From IMG/VR virus record IMGVR_UViG_3300050821_001858, positions 49,067 to 113,066 of that record: DNA of 64,000 nt; one strand, written 5' to 3'. Positions 43,387 to 51,443 of the stretch are shown in pieces. The stretch's first letter is position 1. Every line of letters starts with the position of its first letter. The notes below the pieces were generated by a model. That model saw nothing but the letters and a program-made list of their open reading frames with translations, was not told the origin of the DNA and did no database searches. The DNA is from a virus. The position numbers and the translations under genes were made by a program.

Positions 43387-44511
43387 ATGAGCAATAAGAA
43401 ATTGATTTCCCTCACCGACGAACACAAGGCACAAATCCACCCTTGGCATGAACGGTGGGTAAAGATCGCGATGCGAACCAAGCCTCAGACTGAGGATGAG
43501 CGGGAGATCATGCGTGGGGCAGTAAAGGGTTTGTATAAGGCTGCAAACTTGGAAATGCCTCGGTATATCATTTTTGGTGATTCTCCGGTTTCGTGCCAGA
43601 TTACCGCTGGTGGTTCATACTATGCGATGAACACCAAAACCTCCCTCAATCTCAATATCCAAACTGATAATCCGATTATCAAGTCGGCGATCAAAACTCT
43701 GGAACAAATCATTGGACCGGAGAAGTTGGTCAAGAATGAAAAGAAGCCTGTCAAGGTTGATGATACCAAGTTGAATTGGGGTCGTCAGATGGTCATCGCT
43801 ATGCTGCCGCATGGCAAGACCAAGGACGTTGATGGTCTGTGCGATGAAATCAAGGTCGCACTCAATGCTTACTCCGGTGGTAACATGTGGAGCGCAGGCG
43901 TTGACTTCATTTCCTTCTTCAGACACGTCGTTGGATTGGATATTGACTATACGGAATGGGATCATTACGAAAAGGCATCAATGTATGGCGGTTTCCGTTA
44001 TATGTATGCTGACTTCTGTGTTATCTCAGACTTCCCGAAGCATATCTCCCTGGACAACGGTAACGTTGCTCATAACGATGAAGGTCCCTCGCATGCTTGG
44101 CGAGATGGCTTTGAAATCTTTAACTGGCACGGAATTTTGATTGCTCCCGAATACCAGTGGGTTATCAAGGAGCCTCAAAAGCTTACTCCGGTTATTATTG
44201 CCAACGAGCGCAACGCCGAAATGCGTCGTATCATGCTCGAAAAGTTCGGCTTTGAGAAGTATCTTGAAGCTGGTAAGGCAGAAACCATGGCGAAGGATAT
44301 GGACGGCAATGGCTTTGAGCGATTGCTTTTGTCCCTCACTGTTGGGGCAGATCGTATCCGGGTGCTTCAGGTGCTCAACGGTTCCCTTGAAGCCGATGGT
44401 TCCCGTCGAAAGTTCCATATCGGAGCAATGCCGGGCACTAACCCCCACGAGTGTGTGGCGGCATCTTACGGTATTAGCCCTTCGAAGTACAAGGAAGAGG
44501 TTCGTACTTAA
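43387..44511 (+). CDS. DUF6745-like protein
   Basis: 374 residues. YADFCVISDFPKHISLDNGNVAHNDEGPSHAWRDGFEIFNWHGI (read in parts) matches the H-N-x-x-G-P-S/A-x-x-x-x-D-G-x-x-x-x-x-H-G pattern of the DUF6745 group, which is often found beside a GHHHA protein. Biochemical role unknown. GC-richer codons than most of the window, so possibly acquired separately. Confidence 0.6.
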   Translation: MSNKKLISLTDEHKAQIHPWHERWVKIAMRTKPQTEDEREIMRGAVKGLYKAANLEMPRYIIFGDSPVSCQITAGGSYYAMNTKTSLNLNIQTDNPIIKSAIKTLEQIIGPEKLVKNEKKPVKVDDTKLNWGRQMVIAMLPHGKTKDVDGLCDEIKVALNAYSGGNMWSAGVDFISFFRHVVGLDIDYTEWDHYEKASMYGGFRYMYADFCVISDFPKHISLDNGNVAHNDEGPSHAWRDGFEIFNWHGILIAPEYQWVIKEPQKLTPVIIANERNAEMRRIMLEKFGFEKYLEAGKAETMAKDMDGNGFERLLLSLTVGADRIRVLQVLNGSLEADGSRRKFHIGAMPGTNPHECVAASYGISPSKYKEEVRT

Positions 44512-44539
44512 TAAAAGCCTCGGGCTTACGAATTAAAAA

Positions 44540-44563
44540 GGGGGGCTTAATTGCCCCCCTTTG
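44540..44563 (+). terminator. Rho-independent terminator
   Basis: GGGGGGC, TTAATT loop, GCCCCCC, TTT. Confidence 0.9.
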
Positions 44564-44578
44564 GTTAGGAGCAGGGAT

Positions 44579-44767
44579 ATGAACGCTATTATAACCAAAA
44601 TGAACAATCTTTATCATCGTGCCTACCATATGGTATTTCTTAGAACTAACATTGAAGAAAGAAAATATGTAACAGGCGAATTTATGCCCTTACGTGCTCC
44701 TTATGTAACTTTGTGTAATATGTGTCAAATTGAGGCTGACCGTTGTATAGCAAAGGCATTCAAATGA
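44579..44767 (+). CDS. 62-residue small protein (mini-protein set)
   Basis: TAGGAGCAGGGAT precedes the ATG. CNMCQIEADRC contains three Cys. ATGA to the next gene. Confidence 0.5.
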   Translation: MNAIITKMNNLYHRAYHMVFLRTNIEERKYVTGEFMPLRAPYVTLCNMCQIEADRCIAKAFK

Positions 44768-44949
44768 AGCTAATGAATAGATATTATGATTTAGATGAAA
44801 CGCTACGTCATAAAACTCTTACGGCACAATGTGAATTAAAGGATGTATCGGTTCAATCAGGTATAGTTCCATTACGGAGATGGGGAATTGTCTTAAAACA
44901 GGATATGCTTTTGGCAATTATAAAGGAAAGTGACCGGGCATTCATATGA
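44764..44949 (+). CDS. 61-residue small protein (mini-protein set)
   Basis: ATGA-coupled at both ends. PLRRWGIVLKQDMLLAIIKESDRAFI resembles the end of the protein at 41438. Confidence 0.55.
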   Translation: MKLMNRYYDLDETLRHKTLTAQCELKDVSVQSGIVPLRRWGIVLKQDMLLAIIKESDRAFI

Positions 44950-45173
44950 TTGATATCAAAATAAAGTCTGAAACTTTTACCACCGACGTTGAAAAAATTG
45001 TCGCAGGCGGTAGTAAATATTTGGATGCTATTTTACGTTGGGCTGATGAAAAGGGGGTGGAAATGGAGTATATCTCATCCCTTATTGATGAGAATCCAGC
45101 TATTAGGCTTAAGCTTCAGAGGGAAGCTGAAGACCTACACTTCCTAAAGAAGGCTCGAAGGGTCCGAATCTAA
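44946..45173 (+). CDS. gp33-like late transcription co-activator
   Basis: 75 residues. YLDAILRWADEKGVEMEYISSLIDENPAIRLKLQREAEDLHFL fits the gp33 pattern of T4-like phages and cyanophages (NYLEAI..., I-E-x-E, L-x-x-EA-x-x-L). gp33 bridges host RNA polymerase and the sliding clamp at late promoters. CTAAATA late-promoter-like sites in the window agree. Short and diverged, so moderate certainty. Confidence 0.6.
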   Translation: MIDIKIKSETFTTDVEKIVAGGSKYLDAILRWADEKGVEMEYISSLIDENPAIRLKLQREAEDLHFLKKARRVRI

Positions 45174-45207
45174 ATATCCTCAGGTAAATCCAAACTTGAG
45201 GTAACCA

Positions 45208-45666
45208 GTGAGGATTGTATTTGAGGGAAAGCCAAAGAAAATCAGTTTAAAGAAATGTCGGCAAGCCCTGCACTTCTTTGCTTCGATATTATTTCCTCGT
45301 CGGATCAATACTCGGCTACCTCTGGTTGTAAAGTTTATACCCGGCTACCTTAAGAAAGAAGATTGTAAAGGAGCTACCGATTGGGTGGAAGCAGATGCCC
45401 CCTTGTTTTCTTTCGAATTAGATGATAATCTATCGTCTCGGGAAACCCTGAAGGTTATCGCTCACGAGTTAGTTCATGTTAAACAGATGCGCCTAGGGGA
45501 ATTGGTCGAGACTAATCATGCATCGAAGTTCCTTTATAAGAACAAATCGTTTGATATCGCCAAGATTGATTATTGGGACTTGCCTCATGAGATAGAGGCA
45601 TATGGTAGAGAAGTAGGTTTATATACTCGTTATCATGATATCGTTGTGAAAAAGAGAAAGAAATGA
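45208..45666 (+). CDS. Zinc metallopeptidase-like (HELVH) protein
   Basis: 152 residues, GTG start after GAGGTAACCA. KVIAHELVHVKQMRLGE contains the HExxH zinc site, and DYWDLPHEIEAYGRE offers a downstream Glu ligand, as in SprT/WLM-like or phage peptidases. Substrate unknown. Coupled to the next gene (ATGA). Confidence 0.75.
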   Translation: MRIVFEGKPKKISLKKCRQALHFFASILFPRRINTRLPLVVKFIPGYLKKEDCKGATDWVEADAPLFSFELDDNLSSRETLKVIAHELVHVKQMRLGELVETNHASKFLYKNKSFDIAKIDYWDLPHEIEAYGREVGLYTRYHDIVVKKRKK

Positions 45667-45887
45667 ACCCTCTTAGATTTTATAGACGTGATACTGGTAG
45701 ATGGTACCAGATACAATTATACTTTCAAACTCATTTCATGACAGATGGGTGGCTATCCGATGTGGTTTATAATTATGCTGCCAGGGTGTTGACTAAAAGA
45801 CTTGTTGGACTTGACCCCCCTCGTCATTATACTATAGGTATGTTAAAACTAATGAGTGAGAGTATCTACAATGAAACATCCTCTTAA
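45663..45887 (+). CDS. 74-residue small protein (mini-protein set)
   Basis: Aromatic-rich (RWYQIQLYFQTHFMTDGW), end SESIYNETSS. Unknown function. Confidence 0.5.
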   Translation: MNPLRFYRRDTGRWYQIQLYFQTHFMTDGWLSDVVYNYAARVLTKRLVGLDPPRHYTIGMLKLMSESIYNETSS

Positions 45888-46068
45888 CCTTAGAATTTTT
45901 ACTGAACGTCCTAGTATCGGTCTTGTATATAGAAGTGCTTATCTTTATCATGAATGGATGACGCAAAGTGTTTATTATGAAGTAAATAATATTCTCCGTA
46001 GAAGAGAATGGTTATTCGATATATATGACCAACTTAGAACGATAAACAGGCATCTTTATGCACGCTGA
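45871..46068 (+). CDS. 65-residue small protein (mini-protein set)
   Basis: ATG 45871 after GAGAGTATCTACA. YRSAYLYHEWMTQSVYYEVNNIL parallels the previous protein's middle (YFQTHFMTDGWLSDVVYNYAARVL), supporting duplication. Confidence 0.55.
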   Translation: MKHPLNLRIFTERPSIGLVYRSAYLYHEWMTQSVYYEVNNILRRREWLFDIYDQLRTINRHLYAR

Positions 46069-46627
46069 TGAAGCGTTGAATCTTTACATTGCCCTGAAAC
46101 TTCATTTCTCATCAATGTCATATGACTATGATAGATTTGGGGGTGAGATTAAAAATCCAGTGTCGGTTGAATGTCGTCCCGACAAGCTGAATTTTATGAA
46201 GCTGGCGAAAAAGAAAGACGTGTTCGGGCGGCTGGTATCCAACCTGATCGTAAATCCGCGTGCACATATTTCCTCGATAATCGGCAAAGAAGGAGAGGAT
46301 ATCTATTTCGCTTGGAAGCGCCGGCATGAAAGTTTGAAGTATCATATCAAAGAAGAAATGGAGAAACTGAAGGAAATCTTCCCCGAAGGTTTTAAGGTTG
46401 TGCAGCATCAACACCCCGAAGCCTTTAAGATGTATATTCGAAAGGATGTGTCTATTGAAGCTTTAGCGATCCTGAACAATTTTACTAATATGTTTCGAGC
46501 ATGGGATAGAGATTTGAGAGATGATCCAGTGTGGGTAAACATGCGTATTCCACTTCTGAAATATGGGAAATGGTTACATTATGATCGACAGGAAATGAGT
46601 AAGATTGTGAAGGAAGCTTTGTTATGA
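46058..46627 (+). CDS. gp59-like helicase loader
   Basis: 189 residues. The N-terminus ALNLYIALKLHFSSMSYDYDRFGGE and CRPDKLNFMKLAKK correspond to T4 gp59, which loads helicase gp41 onto gp32-coated forks. Two-domain helical layout and length near 200 fit. The gp32 gene lies 290 nt downstream, as expected functionally. Confidence 0.7.
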   Translation: MHADEALNLYIALKLHFSSMSYDYDRFGGEIKNPVSVECRPDKLNFMKLAKKKDVFGRLVSNLIVNPRAHISSIIGKEGEDIYFAWKRRHESLKYHIKEEMEKLKEIFPEGFKVVQHQHPEAFKMYIRKDVSIEALAILNNFTNMFRAWDRDLRDDPVWVNMRIPLLKYGKWLHYDRQEMSKIVKEALL

Positions 46628-46818
46628 GGGGGATAGACAAGAGAGAGTATGAATTTATGCAGGGATGGATGGCTCGTACTCAACGATACTATCCATATAT
46701 GACCAGTTATGCTTTGTGGGAGGGACCACGGAACGGTGATCCTCTGATCGTTTTCCACCCCCACCCGCCGTTGCGCATCCAAACCTACATGGACCAGATT
46801 TTCGAAAAAAACCCTTGA
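46624..46818 (+). CDS. 64-residue small protein (mini-protein set)
   Basis: ATGA-coupled to gp59. Ends TYMDQIFEKNP. Its 3' end overlaps the gp32 promoter. Confidence 0.5.
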   Translation: MRGIDKREYEFMQGWMARTQRYYPYMTSYALWEGPRNGDPLIVFHPHPPLRIQTYMDQIFEKNP

Positions 46819-46843
46819 CAGGACAAGGGGTTAGCTGTATACT
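46815..46843 (+). promoter_or_regulatory. Promoter of the gp32-like gene
   Basis: TTGACA (46815-46820), 17 nt, TATACT (46838-46843). Confidence 0.8.
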
Positions 46844-46845
46844 CC

Positions 46846-46914
46846 CTAAATAGTGAGGGTTCGGACAAACCGATCCCACTGTATACAACGTAAAAAACGA
46901 AAAGGGAGAATACA
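46846..46914 (+). promoter_or_regulatory. Structured leader of the gp32-like mRNA
   Basis: Contains CTAAATA (46846-46852) and an inverted repeat AGTG-GG...CC-CACT (about 46852-46881), then GGGAGAATACA before the ATG. T4 gene 32 is autoregulated through a leader structure; a similar role here is inference. Confidence 0.4.
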
Positions 46915-47838
46915 ATGACTTTTGCTAATCTAAAGAAGAATGCTAAAACATCTATTGAGACGATCAATAAAAAAGTTCAAGAGATGAACAAGTTCCAGAG
47001 CGATGATCGCTTTTGGCAACTGACAACCGACAAGGCTGGTACAGGCGAAGCCACAATTCGCTTCCTTCCCACAAAAGACGCTGCGGCAAATGATGATGAC
47101 ATTCCATTCGTTCGTGTTTGGGACCATGGTTTTAAGGGTCCAGGCGGATGGTATATTGAAAAGTCGCTAACTACACTAGGTCCCGACACTCCTGATCCGG
47201 TGGCAGAATATAACAGCGCACTTTGGGCAACGGACGAAAAGGCTAAGAAAGATATCGTTTCTGGTACACCGAATAATCCCGGTACAAAGCGACGACTTCA
47301 TTACGTTTCCAACATTCTTGTTGTGAACGATCCTGAAAATCCTTCGAACAACGGTAAGGTTATGTTGTTCAAGTATGGAAAGAAGATTTTTGAGAAGTTG
47401 AATTCGGCAATGAACCCGAAGTTTGCTACTCAGAAGGCAATCAATCCATTTGATATGTGGAGCGGTGTTAATCTAATCCTTCGTGCTCATAAGGAAGATG
47501 GTCAGCGCGTTTATTCACAGTCAGAATTTGAAGCTGCATCACCGATTGCATCTACTGATAAGGAAATTGAAAAGATTTGGGGTAACACTTATTCCCTTAA
47601 GGAATTTGTTGACGCCAAGAATTTCAAGTCTTATGATGAACTTAAGGCACGTCTTGAACGTGTTTTGAAAAAGCCGGTAGCAGGTGCTACCTCTTCAGTT
47701 GAAGAACAGTCTCCGGTGAGACAGTCAACTGAGGGTCGCTCAAAGCCGGAACCGACCCAACAGGCAGAAACGCCACCTTGGGATGGTGAAGGTGACGAAG
47801 ATGATGAACTAGCTGAATTTCGTAAGCTAGCTCAGTAA
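46915..47838 (+). CDS. gp32-like single-stranded DNA-binding protein
   Basis: 307 residues. Basic cooperative N-terminus (FANLKKNAKTSIETINKK), OB core with FWQLTTDKAGTGEATIRFLP, KRRLHYVSNILVV and FKYGKKIFEKL as in T4 gp32, then a linker and a very acidic C-terminus (DGEGDEDDELAEF) that in gp32 recruits replication partners. The Cys/His zinc ligands of T4 gp32 are not evident, as in many cyanophage versions. Own promoter and terminator. Confidence 0.9.
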   Translation: MTFANLKKNAKTSIETINKKVQEMNKFQSDDRFWQLTTDKAGTGEATIRFLPTKDAAANDDDIPFVRVWDHGFKGPGGWYIEKSLTTLGPDTPDPVAEYNSALWATDEKAKKDIVSGTPNNPGTKRRLHYVSNILVVNDPENPSNNGKVMLFKYGKKIFEKLNSAMNPKFATQKAINPFDMWSGVNLILRAHKEDGQRVYSQSEFEAASPIASTDKEIEKIWGNTYSLKEFVDAKNFKSYDELKARLERVLKKPVAGATSSVEEQSPVRQSTEGRSKPEPTQQAETPPWDGEGDEDDELAEFRKLAQ

Positions 47839-47858
47839 CTTAGTGCCCTCGTGGTACG

Positions 47859-47896
47859 ACCCTCCGACAAGCAGCGTCTTTCGGAGGGTTTTTTCT
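47859..47896 (+). terminator. Rho-independent terminator after gp32
   Basis: ACCCTCCGA and TCGGAGGGT form a 9-bp stem followed by six T. Confidence 0.9.
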
Positions 47897-47898
47897 TG

Positions 47899-47927
47899 TT
47901 GACAATCCCTCCGAGATCGCTTATATT
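47899..47927 (+). promoter_or_regulatory. Sigma70-type promoter
   Basis: TTGACA (47899-47904), 17 nt, TATATT (47922-47927), driving the secreted repeat protein. Confidence 0.75.
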
Positions 47928-47956
47928 GGCTCTACGTGGTAGATACAAAGGACAAG

Positions 47957-48976
47957 ATGATGAAAAAGGTGATTGTTATCATGGCTTTGCTGGCGTCTAC
48001 GTCAGCCTATGCTCATGGTCCCGGTGGTTTCGGCGGCTTCCATGGTGGAGGCGGCGGAGGTTTTGGAGGTTTTCATGGTGGAGGCTTTGGTGGTTTTCAT
48101 CTCGGTGGTGGTTTTGGAGGTTTCCATCCTGGCGGCGGTTTTCACCCTGGCGCGTGGAGTGGATGGAATCGCCCAGGTTGGGGAGGATGGCGCGGACCTG
48201 TAATCGGTGGTAGTTGGGGGCGTCCGTGGGGCGTTCCGTGGTCGGCTATTCCTTCCGCACCGGTTTATTCGTCCCCGCCTCCGGTTTATTATGATCCCCC
48301 GCCTCCCCCGCCTCCGGTTTATTATAATCCGCCGCCGCAGTACTATGCGCCGCCCCCGCCCCCTCCTTACTATAACGAGGGTCCGGGATTGTCTGATATT
48401 GGACCGGTGGTCGTTGATATTGTGAACGGGATTCTTGGTCCGATCCTGCAACAGTTTTTTGCACAGCCTCAATATGCGCCGCCTCCACCCCCTCCGGTGT
48501 ATGAGCCGCCCCCGCCCCCTGTTTATGCGCCCCCGCGTATAAATCCGTCTTATACGCGACCGCGTGTAGAAGCACCACCCCCGGCACGTCCCTCGGCGCC
48601 GCGCCCCCCTCGTGCACCTGCCCCGATTGAACCGTTGGTACAGAACGGTGTGATGAACGGGACAGTGACTTGTAAAACAAGTGATGGAGCAACCGTTGCA
48701 ATTGAACTTGCAATGACTGCTAAGACGCATCAACTTACCAAGTTTCACGTGACGTTTACACTTGCAAACGGGGACTTTAAAGATCGGACTGATCAGTACA
48801 ATAATATCAAGCTGCATAATGATAAGAACACGTTGTATTGGGAAGGTGATCGTGCTCATATGCATATGATCGGCACGTTTGCCCAGGATGGCACTTACAA
48901 CGAAGTTCTTATTGATGATGGTAAGCGTAAGATCATCACGAATAATGCCCGTTGTTCGGAACCAACAATGCAATGA
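47957..48976 (+). CDS. Secreted Gly/His-rich and Pro-rich repeat protein
   Basis: 339 residues. Signal peptide (VIVIMALLASTSAYA) cut before HGP. Then GGFGGFH-type repeats (to about 65), Trp/Gly (75-95), long PPPPPVYY repeats interrupted by an amphipathic segment (about 143-170), and a C-terminal folded domain with a Cys pair (TVTCKTSDG, NARCSEP). AAAGGACAAG precedes the ATG. Very GC-rich compared with neighbours. Possibly a periplasmic or outer-surface protein altering the host envelope; no family recognised for the C-terminal domain. Confidence 0.75.
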   Translation: MMKKVIVIMALLASTSAYAHGPGGFGGFHGGGGGGFGGFHGGGFGGFHLGGGFGGFHPGGGFHPGAWSGWNRPGWGGWRGPVIGGSWGRPWGVPWSAIPSAPVYSSPPPVYYDPPPPPPPVYYNPPPQYYAPPPPPPYYNEGPGLSDIGPVVVDIVNGILGPILQQFFAQPQYAPPPPPPVYEPPPPPVYAPPRINPSYTRPRVEAPPPARPSAPRPPRAPAPIEPLVQNGVMNGTVTCKTSDGATVAIELAMTAKTHQLTKFHVTFTLANGDFKDRTDQYNNIKLHNDKNTLYWEGDRAHMHMIGTFAQDGTYNEVLIDDGKRKIITNNARCSEPTMQ

Positions 48977-49176
48977 CACATGGAGATGTACATAAAGCGA
49001 TAATGAATGCCACTATTGACAAAATATGGCGTTTCCAAAATCAATTACCGGCTAATACAAAACTTAGTGAACTTCTTCGACGAGAAGTACAACGTACACC
49101 AACGTTTATGAATATTATTTTGCGAGATGCTAATATGGTTTCTAATATCGCAAGGGATATATTTAATGAAGACTGA
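48973..49176 (+). CDS. 67-residue small protein (mini-protein set)
   Basis: ATGA-coupled. Ends MVSNIARDIFNED, the I-F-acidic finish again. Function unknown. Confidence 0.55.
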   Translation: MTHGDVHKAIMNATIDKIWRFQNQLPANTKLSELLRREVQRTPTFMNIILRDANMVSNIARDIFNED

Positions 49177-49585
49177 CCATGAAAAACCACATCAAGCAAT
49201 TCAAAATCATTTTAATACAAGTGAACGAGAATTGAAACGTTTAATACATTATTATTGTATGCCTAGTAAGTCAGATTTTTCTGAGTATGATGATACTCGA
49301 CTTACTGACCAGAGAAATTGGGTTCACAACGGTTTGTTTATTTCTAATTATTCTGCGTTTAAAGAAACTCGCTGGTGGATACTTTTTCCTTGGCAGGACA
49401 CGTTTGTGAATTTAGCTTTGGCTGTTCTCACCGGAGCTATTCTTTGTATTGTAATAGTGATTATGAGTGTAGGGGTGGTAGGGTTTGTGGGTTGGGTACT
49501 CAGTCTTCATGGATGGGTATTTGCTTTAGTAGTTATTCCTATTATTTTACTTTTTACCTTTATAGGTGGAATAGTATCACAATGA
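49166..49585 (+). CDS. Membrane protein, two TM segments
   Basis: 139 residues: a soluble charged N-terminal half (ERELKRLIHYYCMPSKSDF), then TM helices at about 75-102 and 108-135. Unknown function; it lies opposite the minus-strand holin, so a lysis-related role is conceivable. Confidence 0.6.
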   Translation: MKTDHEKPHQAIQNHFNTSERELKRLIHYYCMPSKSDFSEYDDTRLTDQRNWVHNGLFISNYSAFKETRWWILFPWQDTFVNLALAVLTGAILCIVIVIMSVGVVGFVGWVLSLHGWVFALVVIPIILLFTFIGGIVSQ

Positions 49586-49594
49586 AGGATATAA

Positions 49595-49942
49595 TTATTG
49601 GTGTATTTGTTCTGGTTGTGGTGGCGGGGATTCTGACGCATCGGAAGAAAGTTGCATGTACAACCTCTTTTCCATGGTGCGTCCATATGCATAAATCCCC
49701 AGAATTGCCCCGAATGCAAGGTGAAATAATCCCCCTCCCTGAAGGGTTAAAGGTACCCATTGAACAAGGGGAGTTATATGTTCGTAAGCATGGAATAGAG
49801 CATTTAAGATAGGGAATACAACAAAGTCAAAGGTACAGATAATAGCATAGAGCCAAGCCATTGTTGGTCGCCATGCATACATGTACCAATGTTCGTAATC
49901 TTCATCGCTTTGTATTTTGGGACCAATTCGGAAGAGGCTCAT
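49595..49942 (-). CDS. Holin, 3-TM family (GTA_holin_3TM-like)
   Basis: 115 residues on the minus strand. YAWRPTMAWLYAIICTFDFVVFP, LVQWVPLTLQGGGLFHLAFGAILGIYAYGRTMEK (in parts) match the 3-TM holins of T4-like and gene-transfer-agent lineages: R-P at the first helix, then T-L-Q-G-G-G-x-x-H-x-x-x-G-A-x-x-G and GR-T-x-E-K. It would permeabilise the membrane to release the M15 and GH25 enzymes. Codon pattern favours this strand over the antisense frame. Confidence 0.8.
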   Translation of the reverse strand: MSLFRIGPKIQSDEDYEHWYMYAWRPTMAWLYAIICTFDFVVFPILNALFHAYEHITPLVQWVPLTLQGGGLFHLAFGAILGIYAYGRTMEKRLYMQLSSDASESPPPQPEQIHQ

Positions 49943-49964
49943 AAATATATTTATGGCTAGATAA

Positions 49965-50423
49965 ATGAGTTTAATTGATCTTACAGGAAGGACTTTTGGG
50001 AATTGGATTGTTTTACGTAAAGGTAAAACGAAAAATCATGCTCATTGGATATGTAAATGTTCGTGTGGTGATGAGTATGAAGTAAGGAGTGATCATTTAA
50101 GAACGGGGAAATCAACTCAATGCACAAATTGTGCAATTCCCAAACATGGTATGTATGGAACTAGAACATATAAATCATGGTCTTCTATGATTGGTCGGTG
50201 TTTTAATGAAAATCATATTCGATATGAAGATTGGGGTGGGAGGGGAATTACTGTTTGTGATGAATGGTTAGACTTCAAGAATTTTTTTAAAGATATGGGG
50301 GTTCGTCCTGAAGGAATGTCATTGGATCGTAAAGATAATGATTTAGGTTATTATAAAGACAATTGTAAATGGTCAACCCCCAAAGAACAAGCAAAAAATA
50401 GAAGAAACAGATATGGCTCTTAA
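49965..50423 (+). CDS. HNH homing endonuclease-like protein
   Basis: 152 residues. N-terminal zinc knuckles (WICKCSCG, CTNCAIPKHG), then TYKSWSSMIGRCFNENHIRYEDWGGRGI, GMSLDRKDNDLGYYKDNCKWSTPKEQANRR-type end: the layout of phage HNH proteins related to AP2-HNH homing enzymes. Lies between structural genes, a usual invasion site. Confidence 0.75.
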   Translation: MSLIDLTGRTFGNWIVLRKGKTKNHAHWICKCSCGDEYEVRSDHLRTGKSTQCTNCAIPKHGMYGTRTYKSWSSMIGRCFNENHIRYEDWGGRGITVCDEWLDFKNFFKDMGVRPEGMSLDRKDNDLGYYKDNCKWSTPKEQAKNRRNRYGS

Positions 50424-51096
50424 ATTTACTGATTTACTAGATACCATCAAGGCAGTTGCCTCATCGAGATTAGGAGCCATTTCAAACCAAGGCATGAATT
50501 GGATGCTCGAAAAGGTCGGGGAGTTAAGGCGAGCAGCCCTAGAAGCAACCTCTGACACTCGTTACACGCCATCACCTGAGAAGATCATAGACGAATTATC
50601 GACGGCAGTAAAAGACGATGATCTACTTAAAGGGGTCAAACAGGATCATCCCCTTAAGAAGGCATCGATGTTTAAGATCGGGGACCTGATTTTATTTCAA
50701 TACGATGCCAAGTTGAAAGACAAGCTGCCCTATTGGGATCGTTTCCCGGTTGTGTTTCCGATCAACTTCTATAAGGATGGGTTCCTAGGGATTAACCTTC
50801 ACTACCTGCCCCCTTTGTATCGGGCGCAATTGATGGATGCTCTCTATAACATACGTAACAATCAGAATATGGATGAAACAACGGTATTGAATGTCTCATA
50901 TGAAATCCTTAAAGGTGCTTCTCAATTCAAATCCTTTAAGCCATGTGTCAAAAGATATCTGTATCATCATATTACTTCGCATTGGCTTATTATTGCTCCT
51001 GAAGCTTGGGAGCCTGTTTTGTTTTTACCGATAGCTAGATTTCAAAAAGCAAATCAGCAACGTGTTTGGGATGATTCTTTGAAGAGGATACAGTGA
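50413..51096 (+). CDS. T4-superfamily structural-cluster protein
   Basis: 227 residues. FKIGDLILFQYDAKLKDKLPYWDRFPVVFPI and DGFLGINLHYLPPLYRAQLMDALY are segments conserved in T4-like cyanophages next to tail genes. I do not recognise its exact role. It starts 10 nt inside the HNH gene. Confidence 0.65.
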   Translation: MALKFTDLLDTIKAVASSRLGAISNQGMNWMLEKVGELRRAALEATSDTRYTPSPEKIIDELSTAVKDDDLLKGVKQDHPLKKASMFKIGDLILFQYDAKLKDKLPYWDRFPVVFPINFYKDGFLGINLHYLPPLYRAQLMDALYNIRNNQNMDETTVLNVSYEILKGASQFKSFKPCVKRYLYHHITSHWLIIAPEAWEPVLFLPIARFQKANQQRVWDDSLKRIQ

Positions 51097-51443
51097 TGAT
51101 TGGTGGATATATGATTGGTCCTAGACGTGTTCGTTATAATCCTGACGAAGAAGAGAGATTTGATGAGTGTATACTTGAGTATTACAAAGTACGAACTGAT
51201 CATACGTATGTAAGTACTGATTCTTATATAACCGGGACGCTTTTAGAATTGTATGAAGATCAAGTTCCAAAAGTCCAAATACAAAACCTTAAATTATGGA
51301 ATCGTTGGCCAATATGGAACTCATTCCGAATTCTAAGTTATTGGATGCTTAAAAATAATATCGATCCGTTATTTGTAACGAATAAGAATACGTATTTTGA
51401 AAGACTTAAATCGTGGATTTTGACCCTAAATAAGGAACAATGA
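51093..51443 (+). CDS. 116-residue protein (mini-protein-like)
   Basis: ATGATG start on the previous stop. VQIQNLKLWNRWPIWNSFRILSYWMLKN repeats the W-P-W motif of the mini-protein set. Unknown function. Confidence 0.5.
   Translation: MMIGGYMIGPRRVRYNPDEEERFDECILEYYKVRTDHTYVSTDSYITGTLLELYEDQVPKVQIQNLKLWNRWPIWNSFRILSYWMLKNNIDPLFVTNKNTYFERLKSWILTLNKEQ
51426..51432 (+). promoter_or_regulatory. Possible late promoter core (CTAAATA)
   Basis: CCTAAATA ends 7 nt before the ATG of the tail tube gene; a start there would give an almost leaderless mRNA. Confidence 0.35.

Noticed and set aside
48002-48979. Long minus-strand frame (325 codons)
   Set aside because: Shadow of the repeat-rich secreted protein; Arg-rich product is an artefact of GC-rich repeats.
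49582-49812. Plus-strand 76-codon frame
   Set aside because: Antisense to the well-matched 3-TM holin; its ATGA link is probably chance.
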